The notes under the pieces were generated by a model. The model was not told the DNA's origin. It saw only the letters and a list, made by a program, of their open reading frames with translations, and ran no database searches. Positions 7,483-14,476 of a DNA stretch of 46,356 nt are shown in pieces (positions within the stretch are counted from its first letter, which is position 1; each line of letters begins with the position of its first letter). The stretch is from IMG/VR virus record IMGVR_UViG_3300006738_000013, positions 1 to 46,356 of that record; one strand, written 5' to 3'. Source of the stretch: a virus. Made by a program: the position numbers and the translations under genes.

Positions 7483-7866
7483 TCATCCACGAATATGTTT
7501 AGAAGCAAACCAAATCCACATTCTAATAGCTAAGATACCTTCAGATGCAGACGAGTATAGTAATATAGACTTGCTATCTCCCTTCTTGAAACCAGCTTTA
7601 TAAACATTAGATTCATAAGATCTAACCAAAGAATACCCATCCACATTAAAATTCTTTATACCTTCCCAAATTAAGTAAACCGTAAAAGAGTCATAAATAG
7701 AAGGACTGAATTTAGAAAAGTCTCCCTCACCACCATACCTCTCATAATTCAAACCACTAGTGAAAACTGTCTCTGATGTTACCTCTACCCCTAGCATACC
7801 AGGCACCCACACCCATAAGGGGTGCCTTGAAACTCTGTATATTAAGTCTATCTCATTATCTGTCAT
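7483..7866 (-). CDS. Conserved-type phage hypothetical (WxWxPGM motif)
   Basis: A 127-aa soluble-looking protein with no enzyme motif that I can identify. Near the N-terminus it has H-P-L-W-V-W-V-P-G-M (residues 14-23), then P-S-I-Y-D-S-F-T in the middle, and S-A-S-E-G-I-L-A-I-R-M-W near the end. From memory, this arrangement (W-x-W-x-P-G-M, a central D-x-x-T, and a C-terminal E-G/A-x-L-x-A-L-type helix) recurs in short phage proteins of unknown function. It is followed by a 56-nt gap containing a TATAAT-like hexamer (7475-7470) but no convincing -35. Confidence 0.55.
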   Translation of the reverse strand: MTDNEIDLIYRVSRHPLWVWVPGMLGVEVTSETVFTSGLNYERYGGEGDFSKFSPSIYDSFTVYLIWEGIKNFNVDGYSLVRSYESNVYKAGFKKGDSKSILLYSSASEGILAIRMWIWFASKHIRG

Positions 7867-7884
7867 CGTAAAAAAGAAATACCA

Positions 7885-8376
7885 TCATAACCCACCAACC
7901 AAAAGCATGTTCTTCTCACAAAGAGAACACTCAGTACCCATGGAAGAATGAGAAGTTACCCTTTTCCTACAACCACTACACACATAAGTATAAGTACCTA
8001 AAGAAATTGAACTGCAATATAAAAATTCTTCATATGAATCAGGTATTATTTTCTCAACAATGAATCGTTGCCTCAAATTTAAAAACTCATAATAAATATC
8101 AAAATTACTATGGTCCCTGGAATAAACAAAATGCCCAGCCTCATGAAGTAAGGTGAGCTTATACTCATCGGGATAGGCTGCATGATAATCCTCATATAAA
8201 ACAATGCTGTTGGGATTAAACATAGCCTTGGCTGCCATACCATCCCCACTGGATGGCTCTACAGATACTGAGACACGCGGCAACCGTTCATGAGGAACAA
8301 ACAAATCAAACAACCTATAAAGTTCACACTCTAAAAAATCAGATGTAAACTGATTAATATTAATATTATGTAACAT
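7885..8376 (-). CDS. SprT/Spartan-like zinc metalloprotein
   Basis: A 163-aa protein with the zincin motif H-E-A-G-H at 78-82 inside a hydrophobic helix. It ends with a zinc ribbon, Y-x-C-S-G-C (Cys133, 136) and C-S-L-C (Cys150, 153). An HExxH helix followed by a C-terminal CxxC...CxxC ribbon is the architecture of SprT-like proteins, whose eukaryotic member Spartan degrades proteins crosslinked to DNA. The spacing from HEAGH to the ribbon is about 50 residues. A third zinc ligand is not obvious; His89 and Glu97 are candidates. The gene follows a possible promoter. A role in clearing DNA-bound protein or removing a host factor during replication is plausible but unproven. An ImmA/IrrE-type peptidase is the main alternative. 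Confidence 0.6.
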   Translation of the reverse strand: MLHNININQFTSDFLECELYRLFDLFVPHERLPRVSVSVEPSSGDGMAAKAMFNPNSIVLYEDYHAAYPDEYKLTLLHEAGHFVYSRDHSNFDIYYEFLNLRQRFIVEKIIPDSYEEFLYCSSISLGTYTYVCSGCRKRVTSHSSMGTECSLCEKNMLLVGGL

Positions 8377-8413
8377 ATTTATATACTCTTAATAATAAGA
8401 TACTGTATACATA

Positions 8414-8442
8414 TATGTACTACAACGAAACTCCTTTGTCAA
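8414..8442 (-). promoter_or_regulatory. Candidate promoter with overlapping palindrome
   Basis: The minus strand has a perfect TTGACA at 8442-8437, a 17-nt spacer and TACATA at 8419-8414. The -35 overlaps the stop of the helicase gene. The -10 is weak (3/6), but it lies inside the perfect 12-bp palindrome TACATATATGTA (8408-8419), which would suit a repressor site. It would serve the SprT-like gene and those after it. Confidence 0.35.
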
Positions 8443-9749
8443 GGTCCGTCATAAAATCTTCCATGAGCAAAGTCTGTACGCACCGTAACCTCCATCCCTG
8501 ATGTGCCGTCACGGTTCTTAGCTACAAACAAACGCATCTCTCGATTGTCTTTCTCCTTCTTATTCTGAGATAACCCTATGATGACATCTGCAATCATAGC
8601 CTTCCCAAAGTCCTCACTGATGTCAGCTACCGTAACCTGAGTCTTACTCAACGATGCTCTGTTAGCTTGCGTAGCAGTCCATATGGGAAGCTCCTCCTCT
8701 ACAGCCCACCCTCGTAGCGTCTCATAGATGTGAGAGTGCTCGTGACGCTTCTCTGTGTACTTCGCTGTGGACTGTAGTAGGTCTGCATAGTCTACCACTA
8801 TAAAGTCCGCAAAGAAGCCATTACGCCTTAAGTTCTCAGCACAAGACCTTAGGTTGTCCACAGTAACTGACTGAGTAGGATACTCCTTCACGTAAACCTT
8901 CCCATAAGCCGGGTTAGAAGCTATCTCTTTTAACTTCTTCTCAACTACATCAGGATGCTGCAACATCTCATTAGTCGTAAGACGAGAAAGACTCATGTCG
9001 AATCGATCTAAGTAACGGTCCTCACTCATCTCTAGAGTAAAGATTAAACCGTTAAGACCACGAAGCATGTTGAACTCAGCAATGTGCTTGAGCATCATCG
9101 ACTTGCCACGATTAGTGGGAGCGAGAATAACACCCATCTCTTTCTCGCCAAGACCACCACCGCGAAGGTAGTTGTCCAAATCCATAATGCCTGTAGGTAT
9201 TACATTCCTAACCACATTACGACGCTTTACACGCTCTTGAAAATCCTCAATGTCAGGATAAGATTGGCCAGCTTTGAATAAAATATCAGCTTTCGTGTAA
9301 GCCTCAGCGAAGACATTGGAGATGGCACCATAATCTCCCTTCTGATATGCAGCAGTCGCTGCAAGGAAAGCCTCCTGCATTAAGTTCTTCTTTACGAAAA
9401 GAACAACTCTATCTTCAATGTATCCAGCATCGGTAAGAGCATCGTCCTGTATGTTTATAAAAACTTGTCGGACATATTTTAATCGCTCTGAATCTAACCT
9501 CCCATTTCTTATATCTACTCTAAGTCTATCCTTAATAGCTCGCTCATTAATAACACTGCGAGTATCAAGGAAATGAGATCTTAAAGTGGAAAACATCCAA
9601 GCTAAATCTTTGTCAGTGAAGTAGCTGGGGGATAAATTATCCGCTGCGTAAGATAGGAAGCGAGGGTCTTTATACATCAGCGACAATATAGCGGTCTGAA
9701 AATCTAAATCGAATTCAACGTTTATGTCGCCTATAAATTCATCATGCAT
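8439..9749 (-). CDS. Replicative DNA helicase, DnaB/gp41 type
   Basis: Hexameric 5'-3' helicase at the fork. In this 436-aa protein the N-terminal helical region (1-165) corresponds to the primase-interacting collar. The RecA-like motor has Walker A A-P-T-N-R-G-K-S (210-217), L-E-M-S (239-242), Walker B FIVVDY (316-321), and A-T-Q-A-N-R-A-S with the conserved Gln of motif H3. F-V-A-K-N-R-D-G-T near the end matches the DnaB H4/arginine-finger region (K-N-R-x-G). The Walker A starts with Ala rather than Gly, which is allowed. The ATG sits inside the last codons of the upstream gene (8-nt overlap). It should work with the separate Toprim primase downstream. Confidence 0.9.
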   Translation of the reverse strand: MHDEFIGDINVEFDLDFQTAILSLMYKDPRFLSYAADNLSPSYFTDKDLAWMFSTLRSHFLDTRSVINERAIKDRLRVDIRNGRLDSERLKYVRQVFINIQDDALTDAGYIEDRVVLFVKKNLMQEAFLAATAAYQKGDYGAISNVFAEAYTKADILFKAGQSYPDIEDFQERVKRRNVVRNVIPTGIMDLDNYLRGGGLGEKEMGVILAPTNRGKSMMLKHIAEFNMLRGLNGLIFTLEMSEDRYLDRFDMSLSRLTTNEMLQHPDVVEKKLKEIASNPAYGKVYVKEYPTQSVTVDNLRSCAENLRRNGFFADFIVVDYADLLQSTAKYTEKRHEHSHIYETLRGWAVEEELPIWTATQANRASLSKTQVTVADISEDFGKAMIADVIIGLSQNKKEKDNREMRLFVAKNRDGTSGMEVTVRTDFAHGRFYDGP

Positions 9750-10515
9750 GTTTTGTATTTTCTATTTCGGCTTTCAATTTTTGATAAGAACTAAGTTCCT
9801 TAACGGATTCTCCCCACGCATCTTCAGCTATCAGCTCTAGATAAAGAGGAAGAGTCCTAAGATATCTAAACGGTATACGCTCCTTCCCTGGATAGCCCAG
9901 GAGCTTCAAAACAGATTTCCTTGATAACTTGGTAGCTTCCATCTGGAAGCTAATCATTTCTTCGTATATGAGGACGAGACTAGAACTAGGAGTCTCAATG
10001 ACTGAAGTAGATTGTTTGTCTTGGAGAGCAACGTTTACGTTATCAACACCTTCAGAAAAATAATCCAACTCATTTTCAAACGTCGCGCAGTATTGTCGAT
10101 ATCGACCAACAGAATTCCAATCCGAAAGCAACGATGTGACGTACTGAACACTCGGTGCGGTCTTCTTCCAAATGTCGTGATAGTAAAATTGAACTTCGAT
10201 AAATCGTTTGGCAGGGAAGCCGTAGTGAAGACAAATGCATGCCCCCACCACATAGGCTTTAAAGTTTTTCAAATTCCTCGAAAGGACACCATCCGTCAAG
10301 ATGGTCAAAAAGGGATTGTCTAAGTATTCGGCAAGCTTCTGTTCGTAAGTTTTGATGAAGTCTAAAAGGTGTGATCTCGTTGCGGTAACACGGTTTCCAA
10401 GTATGTTTTCTGTAAAAGTATCTGAGTTGCTAACGACATCTAAGTCTCTGTATTTAAATGATTTTCTTTTGAGGTTTCGACTTGTAAATTTCTCTTCGTT
10501 GTTTGTAAGGCCCAA
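9742..10515 (-). CDS. Unknown protein, operon leader before helicase
   Basis: About 257 aa and not recognised. There is no ATG in the first 190 codons, so the start must be non-ATG. I favour TTG 10515, which has GGAG 7 nt upstream; TTG 10560 is also in frame but has only AGGG. The protein is basic and Ser-rich at the N-terminus, helical in the middle (F-Y-Y-H-D-I-W-K-K) and has a helical C-terminus. It is the first gene after the terminator and gene-free region, and overlaps the helicase gene by 8 nt. A helicase loader or initiation factor is what such a position suggests, but no AAA+ or gp59-like motif is visible, so this is context only. Confidence 0.6.
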   Translation of the reverse strand: MGLTNNEEKFTSRNLKRKSFKYRDLDVVSNSDTFTENILGNRVTATRSHLLDFIKTYEQKLAEYLDNPFLTILTDGVLSRNLKNFKAYVVGACICLHYGFPAKRFIEVQFYYHDIWKKTAPSVQYVTSLLSDWNSVGRYRQYCATFENELDYFSEGVDNVNVALQDKQSTSVIETPSSSLVLIYEEMISFQMEATKLSRKSVLKLLGYPGKERIPFRYLRTLPLYLELIAEDAWGESVKELSSYQKLKAEIENTKHA

Positions 10516-10621
10516 GGCACTGCTCCGTGCTGGAAGTAGGTGGTACGATATTATCGACAAAAAGGAAACCCTAAATTTAAACTTTATTTATAAGTCCTTG
10601 GATTTACACCATTTTTTTCTA

Positions 10622-10640
10622 TGGCGACCTCGGGTCGCCA
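10622..10640. repeat. Strong inverted repeat (8-bp stem, 3-nt loop)
   Basis: TGGCGACC and GGTCGCCA flank the loop TCG, giving a perfect GC-rich hairpin in an otherwise AT-rich gap. On the minus strand it is followed by an A-run, and on the plus strand by no T-run, so it is not a terminator. It could be a leader RNA structure, a protein-binding site or part of an origin. Confidence 0.6.
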
Positions 10641-10773
10641 CAACTCGACAGCGAATAACGAGGCAGGAGCGAAGCGACTGGTGAGGGATTCTCGGAGAGT
10701 TAACTGAATAAAAAGAAAAAAAAGTAACAAAAAAAAGAAAAAACAATATTAAATATATAATCAGGTATAAAAC

Positions 10774-10805
10774 AAAAAGAAAAACCTTCCCCCTAAAGGG
10801 GGAAG
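10774..10805 (-). terminator. Rho-independent terminator
   Basis: On the minus strand a perfect 8-bp stem (CTTCCCCC / GGGGGAAG, 10786-10805) with a 4-nt loop is followed by GTTTTTCTTTTT (10785-10774). It lies 22 bp after the stop of the J-domain gene. This is the clearest terminator in the window and closes the structural/lysis/middle transcription unit. Confidence 0.88.
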
Positions 10806-10827
10806 TCAAAAAGAAAAATAAGTGCGC

Positions 10828-11301
10828 TTACGGAGCCCCCCCTATAATCTCCTCGTAAGCTTCCTTAACCGTCTGAAATTGTTCAGCATTCCCACCGTGG
10901 TCTGGGTGATATTCAAATACCAACGCTTTATAGACTGCTTTTATTATAAAGTCTGGTGCATCCTCACGTATATAAAGAACTGAATACGGAGAACTATCTT
11001 TGTTTAAGGTGGGTGACTTAGTATCTAGACCCTCCTGTGGTAATCCTTGGAGTGCCCGTTGTACTATTTTCTGATACATTATAGGTAAAGAGCTAGAGTC
11101 TATGTGGTTAAACAAATGTCTAGAGTAAGATATTACCTCATATAAAGCATCCGGTATTATAACCCAACAGTTATTATTCTTATTCCAAGTACGTAAGTTC
11201 TGGGTAATAGATAACGATAGAAAATTCTGTAATTCTTTGTCTTTAAAATACAGTTCTATAGCTTCTGAAATCTGATTGTATCTTAATACTAACTTACTCA
11301 A
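10828..11301 (-). CDS. J-domain (DnaJ-like) protein
   Basis: A 157-aa protein. Residues 105-155 form a J domain: Y-S-V-L-Y-I near the start of helix I, K-A-V-Y-K-A-L-V-F-E-Y in helix II, the invariant H-P-D (132-134) followed by H-G-G-N, and F-Q-T-V-K-E-A-Y-E-E-I in helix III. Such domains stimulate Hsp70/DnaK ATPase. The N-terminal 90 residues form a separate domain with T-W-N-K-N-N-N-C-W-V-I, a pattern I associate with other phage proteins that carry a C-terminal J domain. The start is TTG, overlapping the previous TGA, with GGTGA about 5 nt upstream. It probably recruits host DnaK to a phage complex. The target is unknown. Confidence 0.82.
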   Translation of the reverse strand: MSKLVLRYNQISEAIELYFKDKELQNFLSLSITQNLRTWNKNNNCWVIIPDALYEVISYSRHLFNHIDSSSLPIMYQKIVQRALQGLPQEGLDTKSPTLNKDSSPYSVLYIREDAPDFIIKAVYKALVFEYHPDHGGNAEQFQTVKEAYEEIIGGAP

Positions 11302-11693
11302 AATTTCACCATTGTTTTAATTATAGCCATACGTCCATAAGTTCTTGATATCCTTGGGATTTCTTGCTGTTCTAGAATCCACATACCCTTGATATAATTC
11401 CAAGGTAGGATAGCTAGTGCCGTATAATCCTCACCATGGGACGTTAAATTTAATCCTAAACCCTGACCAGCGTATGGACCTCCATAAACCTGAAACTCCT
11501 TTTGGTCTAAATCATTTACCGTTACTAAGCCTACAAGGTGGGTAACAAACTTTGCTTTTGCACCCCCTTTATTCTGAGAAATTACCCAACGTAAACCTTC
11601 CTTAGTAGTTATTGGTTCTACTGGATAGTTATGATGAAGAATTACCTCTGCAGTTGTCATGAGCACTACGTCTTGTGCTTTTATTGAATTCAC
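11298..11693 (-). CDS. Hypothetical protein
   Basis: A 131-aa protein of unknown function. I place the start at GTG 11693, which overlaps the upstream TAG as TAGTG and has GGAG 10 nt before it. An in-frame TTG at 11735 would overlap the neighbour by 43 nt without a ribosome binding site. The sequence looks alpha/beta with several beta strands: L-R-W-V-I-S-Q-N in the first half, then a Gly-rich segment V-Y-G-G-P-Y-A-G-Q-G-L-G-L, then T-A-L-A-I-L-P-W-N-Y. No catalytic motif is evident. It is sandwiched between the decarboxylase-like gene and the J-domain gene, with overlaps on both sides. Confidence 0.6.
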   Translation of the reverse strand: MNSIKAQDVVLMTTAEVILHHNYPVEPITTKEGLRWVISQNKGGAKAKFVTHLVGLVTVNDLDQKEFQVYGGPYAGQGLGLNLTSHGEDYTALAILPWNYIKGMWILEQQEIPRISRTYGRMAIIKTMVKF

Positions 11694-12187
11694 TAGTGAG
11701 GTTCTCCAATGATCATAGCCGCTAAGATTAAACAATAATGATAATTTGAATCCGCATTAGATATAGATTCATACCTAGTCAAAGGAATAGGAGATGTAGA
11801 TTTATTAAGAGATTCATACTCTTGAATTATCTCTTTTTTAGAAGAAGATAAATCTTTTCCATCACCGTATTGGTAATAATACATAATAGAGCCCCACTCC
11901 TTTTCATTAATTAAAGATATATCTCCTCTTATAGATTCTCCCTTAGTAACTTGAATAATAGTGCCGTATATGTAAGCATATCTAGTGTTGCTGGATTTCT
12001 TATTAAACTCCACCTCATCGACCAGGCGGAAATTAGAGTTAAGGACTCTAGCAACATCTATAAGTTTATACTTATCTATCCCTGCCTTTCTTTTAGCAAG
12101 GACTTCTGCTGCCTTTTCATTGGTCCACTTCCCTACACCAGAAGTTAACCACACATACTCTGGTTTTATAATCCCTATTCTTTCCAT
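11693..12187 (-). CDS. Pyruvoyl-dependent arginine decarboxylase-like protein, cleavage site lost
   Basis: A 164-aa protein that follows the layout of pyruvoyl-dependent arginine decarboxylases (PvlArgDC/AaxB), which make agmatine from arginine. The N-terminal part reads V-W-L-T-S-G-V-G-K (12-20), then R-K-A-G-I-D-K-Y-K-L-I-D-V (33-45), comparable to the family's G-x-G...A-L-x-x-A-G-I-x-x-x-N-L-V-x-V. A later W-G-S-I-M-Y-Y-Y-Q-Y-G segment (98-108) corresponds to the family's G-x-(I/L)-x-E-(Y/H) strand, and the C-terminal helix is similarly placed. Active enzymes self-cleave at a Ser-Ser pair right after N-L-x-x-V, but here the residues are Ala46-Arg47 and the following Pro-Pro is Asn-Ser. It is therefore unlikely to form the pyruvoyl group. 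The match is from memory and moderate. Confidence 0.45.
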   Translation of the reverse strand: MERIGIIKPEYVWLTSGVGKWTNEKAAEVLAKRKAGIDKYKLIDVARVLNSNFRLVDEVEFNKKSSNTRYAYIYGTIIQVTKGESIRGDISLINEKEWGSIMYYYQYGDGKDLSSSKKEIIQEYESLNKSTSPIPLTRYESISNADSNYHYCLILAAMIIGEPH

Positions 12188-12555
12188 CTTAATATTATCT
12201 TTTTTCTGTATATATCCATCGCTGGAGCCGTAGTTTTATTTCTTAGACCTTCAGCTACAGTAGCTTCATTAGTCTCTCCCTCATAGAGGTATAAAAGATT
12301 GATAGCTCCGTAGTCTATCTCAGCGATGCCACTGAATGAAGGGTCAGACCGAGACACAAAATTTAAGACCAATACATCATCACTATTTCGTATGATTGTG
12401 GCTGTGCCACTAGTGAAATATATGTTTTGTTTTTTAGCGTATTGTTTACCAGTTTTATACAGGAAAACTTTACCGATCATTACTGGGTAAGCGGGAGTCG
12501 TGCTATTAAGTTTAAGGAGAATCTTATCTCCTGTAGATAACTCAGTTATGTACAC
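12175..12555 (-). CDS. Hypothetical beta-rich protein
   Basis: A 126-aa protein without recognisable motifs. The first half resembles a small beta-barrel, with alternating hydrophobic strands such as D-K-I-L-L-K-L, V-M-I-G-K-V-F-L-Y and V-L-V-L-N-F-V. The second half is mixed and ends in a basic helix. It starts at GTG 12555, inside the last codons of the helicase gene, with GGGAG 9 nt upstream. It ends overlapping the decarboxylase-like gene by 13 nt. Its position suggests co-expression with the helicase; nothing more can be said. Confidence 0.55.
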   Translation of the reverse strand: MYITELSTGDKILLKLNSTTPAYPVMIGKVFLYKTGKQYAKKQNIYFTSGTATIIRNSDDVLVLNFVSRSDPSFSGIAEIDYGAINLLYLYEGETNEATVAEGLRNKTTAPAMDIYRKKIILRWKE

Positions 12556-14017
12556 TCACCAATTCTCCCACATCACTAATAATATCAATAGTAAAACACC
12601 GCTCAAGAGTATACGTTCGTAGACGTTCGAGGCTATGTTTTGCAAGGTATTTATTTGTTCGGTCGCTGAAATCGATAACAAGTAGTTTATCTTTTCGGTC
12701 ATGTAATCGCAGTCCTCTACCTACACGCTGGATAGCGCGAATATAACTATTCCCACCAGAGGCAAACACTAGGACATCTATATTAGGGATGTCCACGCCT
12801 TGATCTAATATACTACTTGATATTAGTATTTTTGTAATACCATTTTTAAAATTATTTATAGCCTCTGCTCTCTCTTCTGTCTCAAGACTTCCGTGTATAA
12901 ATTTATGGGGTACAAATTTACCCGAAGCAACAAGTAAATCACTTATTAAATGACCATGGTCTATCTTTTTAACAATGATTAAAATTTGTTTGCCAGCGTC
13001 GTTATACGTTAGAGCAGTGTCACATATAATCTTATTACGGTGGATGTTATTTACCACCCCATCTTCGTAAGCTGTCTGGTAATCAGTTCCTATAGGAATC
13101 GTAGGCTTATCTATATCTATAAATGTGATGTGCGTAGGAACACTCACCCCATCCTCAATCATCTCTTTGTTAGTAACCTTGTGACATACCTCTCCTGTGA
13201 GAGCAATCAGCTTTAAATCCTGCTTGTCACCGCGCTTAAAAGGCGTGCCGCTTAATCCAAATCGATAAGGTGCAGTGCAGTAACGAACGATGGAGAATAA
13301 ACCGTCTGAAGCTAACGTATGACACTCGTCGATAACTACAACCTTGATGCTTGTTAAAAGCTCCTCTACCTGACGCTTCCTCTCCCCCGACGTAGCCGTT
13401 ATTTTACTAGGATTGAATCGACGAGCTAGAGTATCAGCTGAAGCAATAGTGAACTTGCGTACATCCCACTTGTTAGACATCACAATGCCTACATCTTTAC
13501 TACCTAAACGTTTCTTAAAACGCTCATGAGTCTGGAAAACAAGGTCCTTACCCTTTACTAAAAAAAGAGTGGGTTCATCAATTGCCTTAATTACAGCAAT
13601 AGCTATCTCTGTCTTTCCACTGTTAGTCGCAGACCATAAAACTCCATGCTTCTTCTTAAGCATAGAATTTCCAGCTTTTATCTGATGAGACCTGAGAACT
13701 ACACCGTCTAATTCTATGTTTTTTATATTAGTAATAAGTTTAGGATTCTTAAAATCCCTGTGGTCTATTATATCAAACTTTATATTTGAATATTGTTTCT
13801 TATATAATTTAATTACCCTATCTTTTAAACCTGTAGGGAAAGCATTCTTAGCTTTACTGAAAAGCCTGGTGTATCCATCCCATGCGCGATTCTTATAAGC
13901 TGTAGAATGCCTGTATCCAGATTTCCTGAATCTTGTCGCCTTGTCTACAATGTCTGGGTCGTAAGACCCCTCAATAAAAGTATAATTAGAATGTATGTGT
14001 AATGTAGGATTAGCCAT
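12542..14017 (-). CDS. SF2 DNA helicase, UvsW-like
   Basis: A 491-aa superfamily 2 helicase. An N-terminal domain with Y-K-N-R-A-W-D-G-Y-T-R-L-F and F-P-T-G-L (about 41-64) is typical of UvsW-type and related phage helicases. The motor carries the Q-like segment L-R-S-H-Q-I-K-A (108-115), motif I A-T-N-S-G-K-T-E (130-137), motif II V-V-V-I-D-E-C-H (226-233) and motif III L-S-G-T-P (255-259). Motif V is I-S-S-S-I-L-D-Q-G-V-D-I-P (399-411) and motif VI is Q-R-V-G-R-G-L-R (430-437). UvsW unwinds branched DNA, R-loops and forks, and helps switch T4 to recombination-dependent replication. Here it lies outside the main replication block, after the lysis genes. Confidence 0.9.
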   Translation of the reverse strand: MANPTLHIHSNYTFIEGSYDPDIVDKATRFRKSGYRHSTAYKNRAWDGYTRLFSKAKNAFPTGLKDRVIKLYKKQYSNIKFDIIDHRDFKNPKLITNIKNIELDGVVLRSHQIKAGNSMLKKKHGVLWSATNSGKTEIAIAVIKAIDEPTLFLVKGKDLVFQTHERFKKRLGSKDVGIVMSNKWDVRKFTIASADTLARRFNPSKITATSGERKRQVEELLTSIKVVVIDECHTLASDGLFSIVRYCTAPYRFGLSGTPFKRGDKQDLKLIALTGEVCHKVTNKEMIEDGVSVPTHITFIDIDKPTIPIGTDYQTAYEDGVVNNIHRNKIICDTALTYNDAGKQILIIVKKIDHGHLISDLLVASGKFVPHKFIHGSLETEERAEAINNFKNGITKILISSSILDQGVDIPNIDVLVFASGGNSYIRAIQRVGRGLRLHDRKDKLLVIDFSDRTNKYLAKHSLERLRTYTLERCFTIDIISDVGELVSVHN

Positions 14018-14020
14018 AAA

Positions 14021-14425
14021 TTATAATTCCATCTCTATGCTATAAGATTTTCCTATACGATTTACGATAGCATCGATTGCCCACTTGTTAAGGGTGCTCA
14101 CTCGCATCTCTTTATTCTCGTCTCTGTCTATAACTAATCCCCATCGCCTCTGCTTATTAGGTGCTTTGGGGTGAGGAGCTAACCAATGAAGAACAATGAG
14201 GTCTAACTGTGGCATCGAATAGAAGATACGATAAACGCGCTCTACAAGCACCGACATGTCTGTGGTGAAGGAACCCACATGACAAGAGCCAGGATTCGTC
14301 CAGCAGCATAATTTGGACAGGCTAGTGTCTTTTATAAGTCTCTGGCACTCAGGAAACATTGAATCCAATTCGATAAGCATGGATTGCTTTCCTGAACGCC
14401 CTTTGACCAAACGGGCAATAAACAT
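14021..14425 (-). CDS. Hypothetical protein
   Basis: A 134-aa alpha/beta protein with no motif that I recognise. Features seen: a strand M-F-I-A-R-L-V-K followed by S-M-L-I-E-L-D, a Cys pair (C-C-W, about 40-41) with another Cys at 48, the strand L-D-L-I-V-L-H-W-L, and W-G-L-V-I-D-R-D followed by helices at the C-terminus. A short inverted repeat TGTAG-T-CTACA (14429-14439) lies just ahead of ATG 14425 and occupies the place of a ribosome binding site, which is not otherwise evident. It is 3 nt upstream of the helicase gene, so the two are probably co-transcribed. Confidence 0.55.
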   Translation of the reverse strand: MFIARLVKGRSGKQSMLIELDSMFPECQRLIKDTSLSKLCCWTNPGSCHVGSFTTDMSVLVERVYRIFYSMPQLDLIVLHWLAPHPKAPNKQRRWGLVIDRDENKEMRVSTLNKWAIDAIVNRIGKSYSIEMEL

Positions 14426-14476
14426 ATGTGTAGTCTACATCAACTCTATAAAAAGAAACAGTCTAAAAGAACGTTG

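Larger units (their letters stand above)
10516..10827. other. Gene-free region between transcription units
   Basis: About 310 bp with no convincing gene. From the J-domain gene leftward it holds an intrinsic terminator (10774-10805) and an AT-rich stretch (10747-10770). Next is a run of almost pure A/G on the plus strand (about 10709-10743), then a more GC-rich part with a strong hairpin (10622-10640) and finally an AT-rich leader. A minus-strand promoter is expected here because the downstream replication genes need one. TTGTTT, 16 nt, TTTAAT (about 10777-10750) is possible but weak. A replication origin is a second possibility. Confidence 0.6.

Noticed and set aside
10622-10640. Hairpin as a second terminator
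   Set aside because: It is not followed by a T-run on either strand; on the minus strand an A-run follows.
10588-10809. A 73-codon open frame on the minus strand in the gene-free region
   Set aside because: It would begin inside the terminator hairpin, has a TTG start without a ribosome binding site, and its hydrophobic stretch is just the translation of a T-rich tract.
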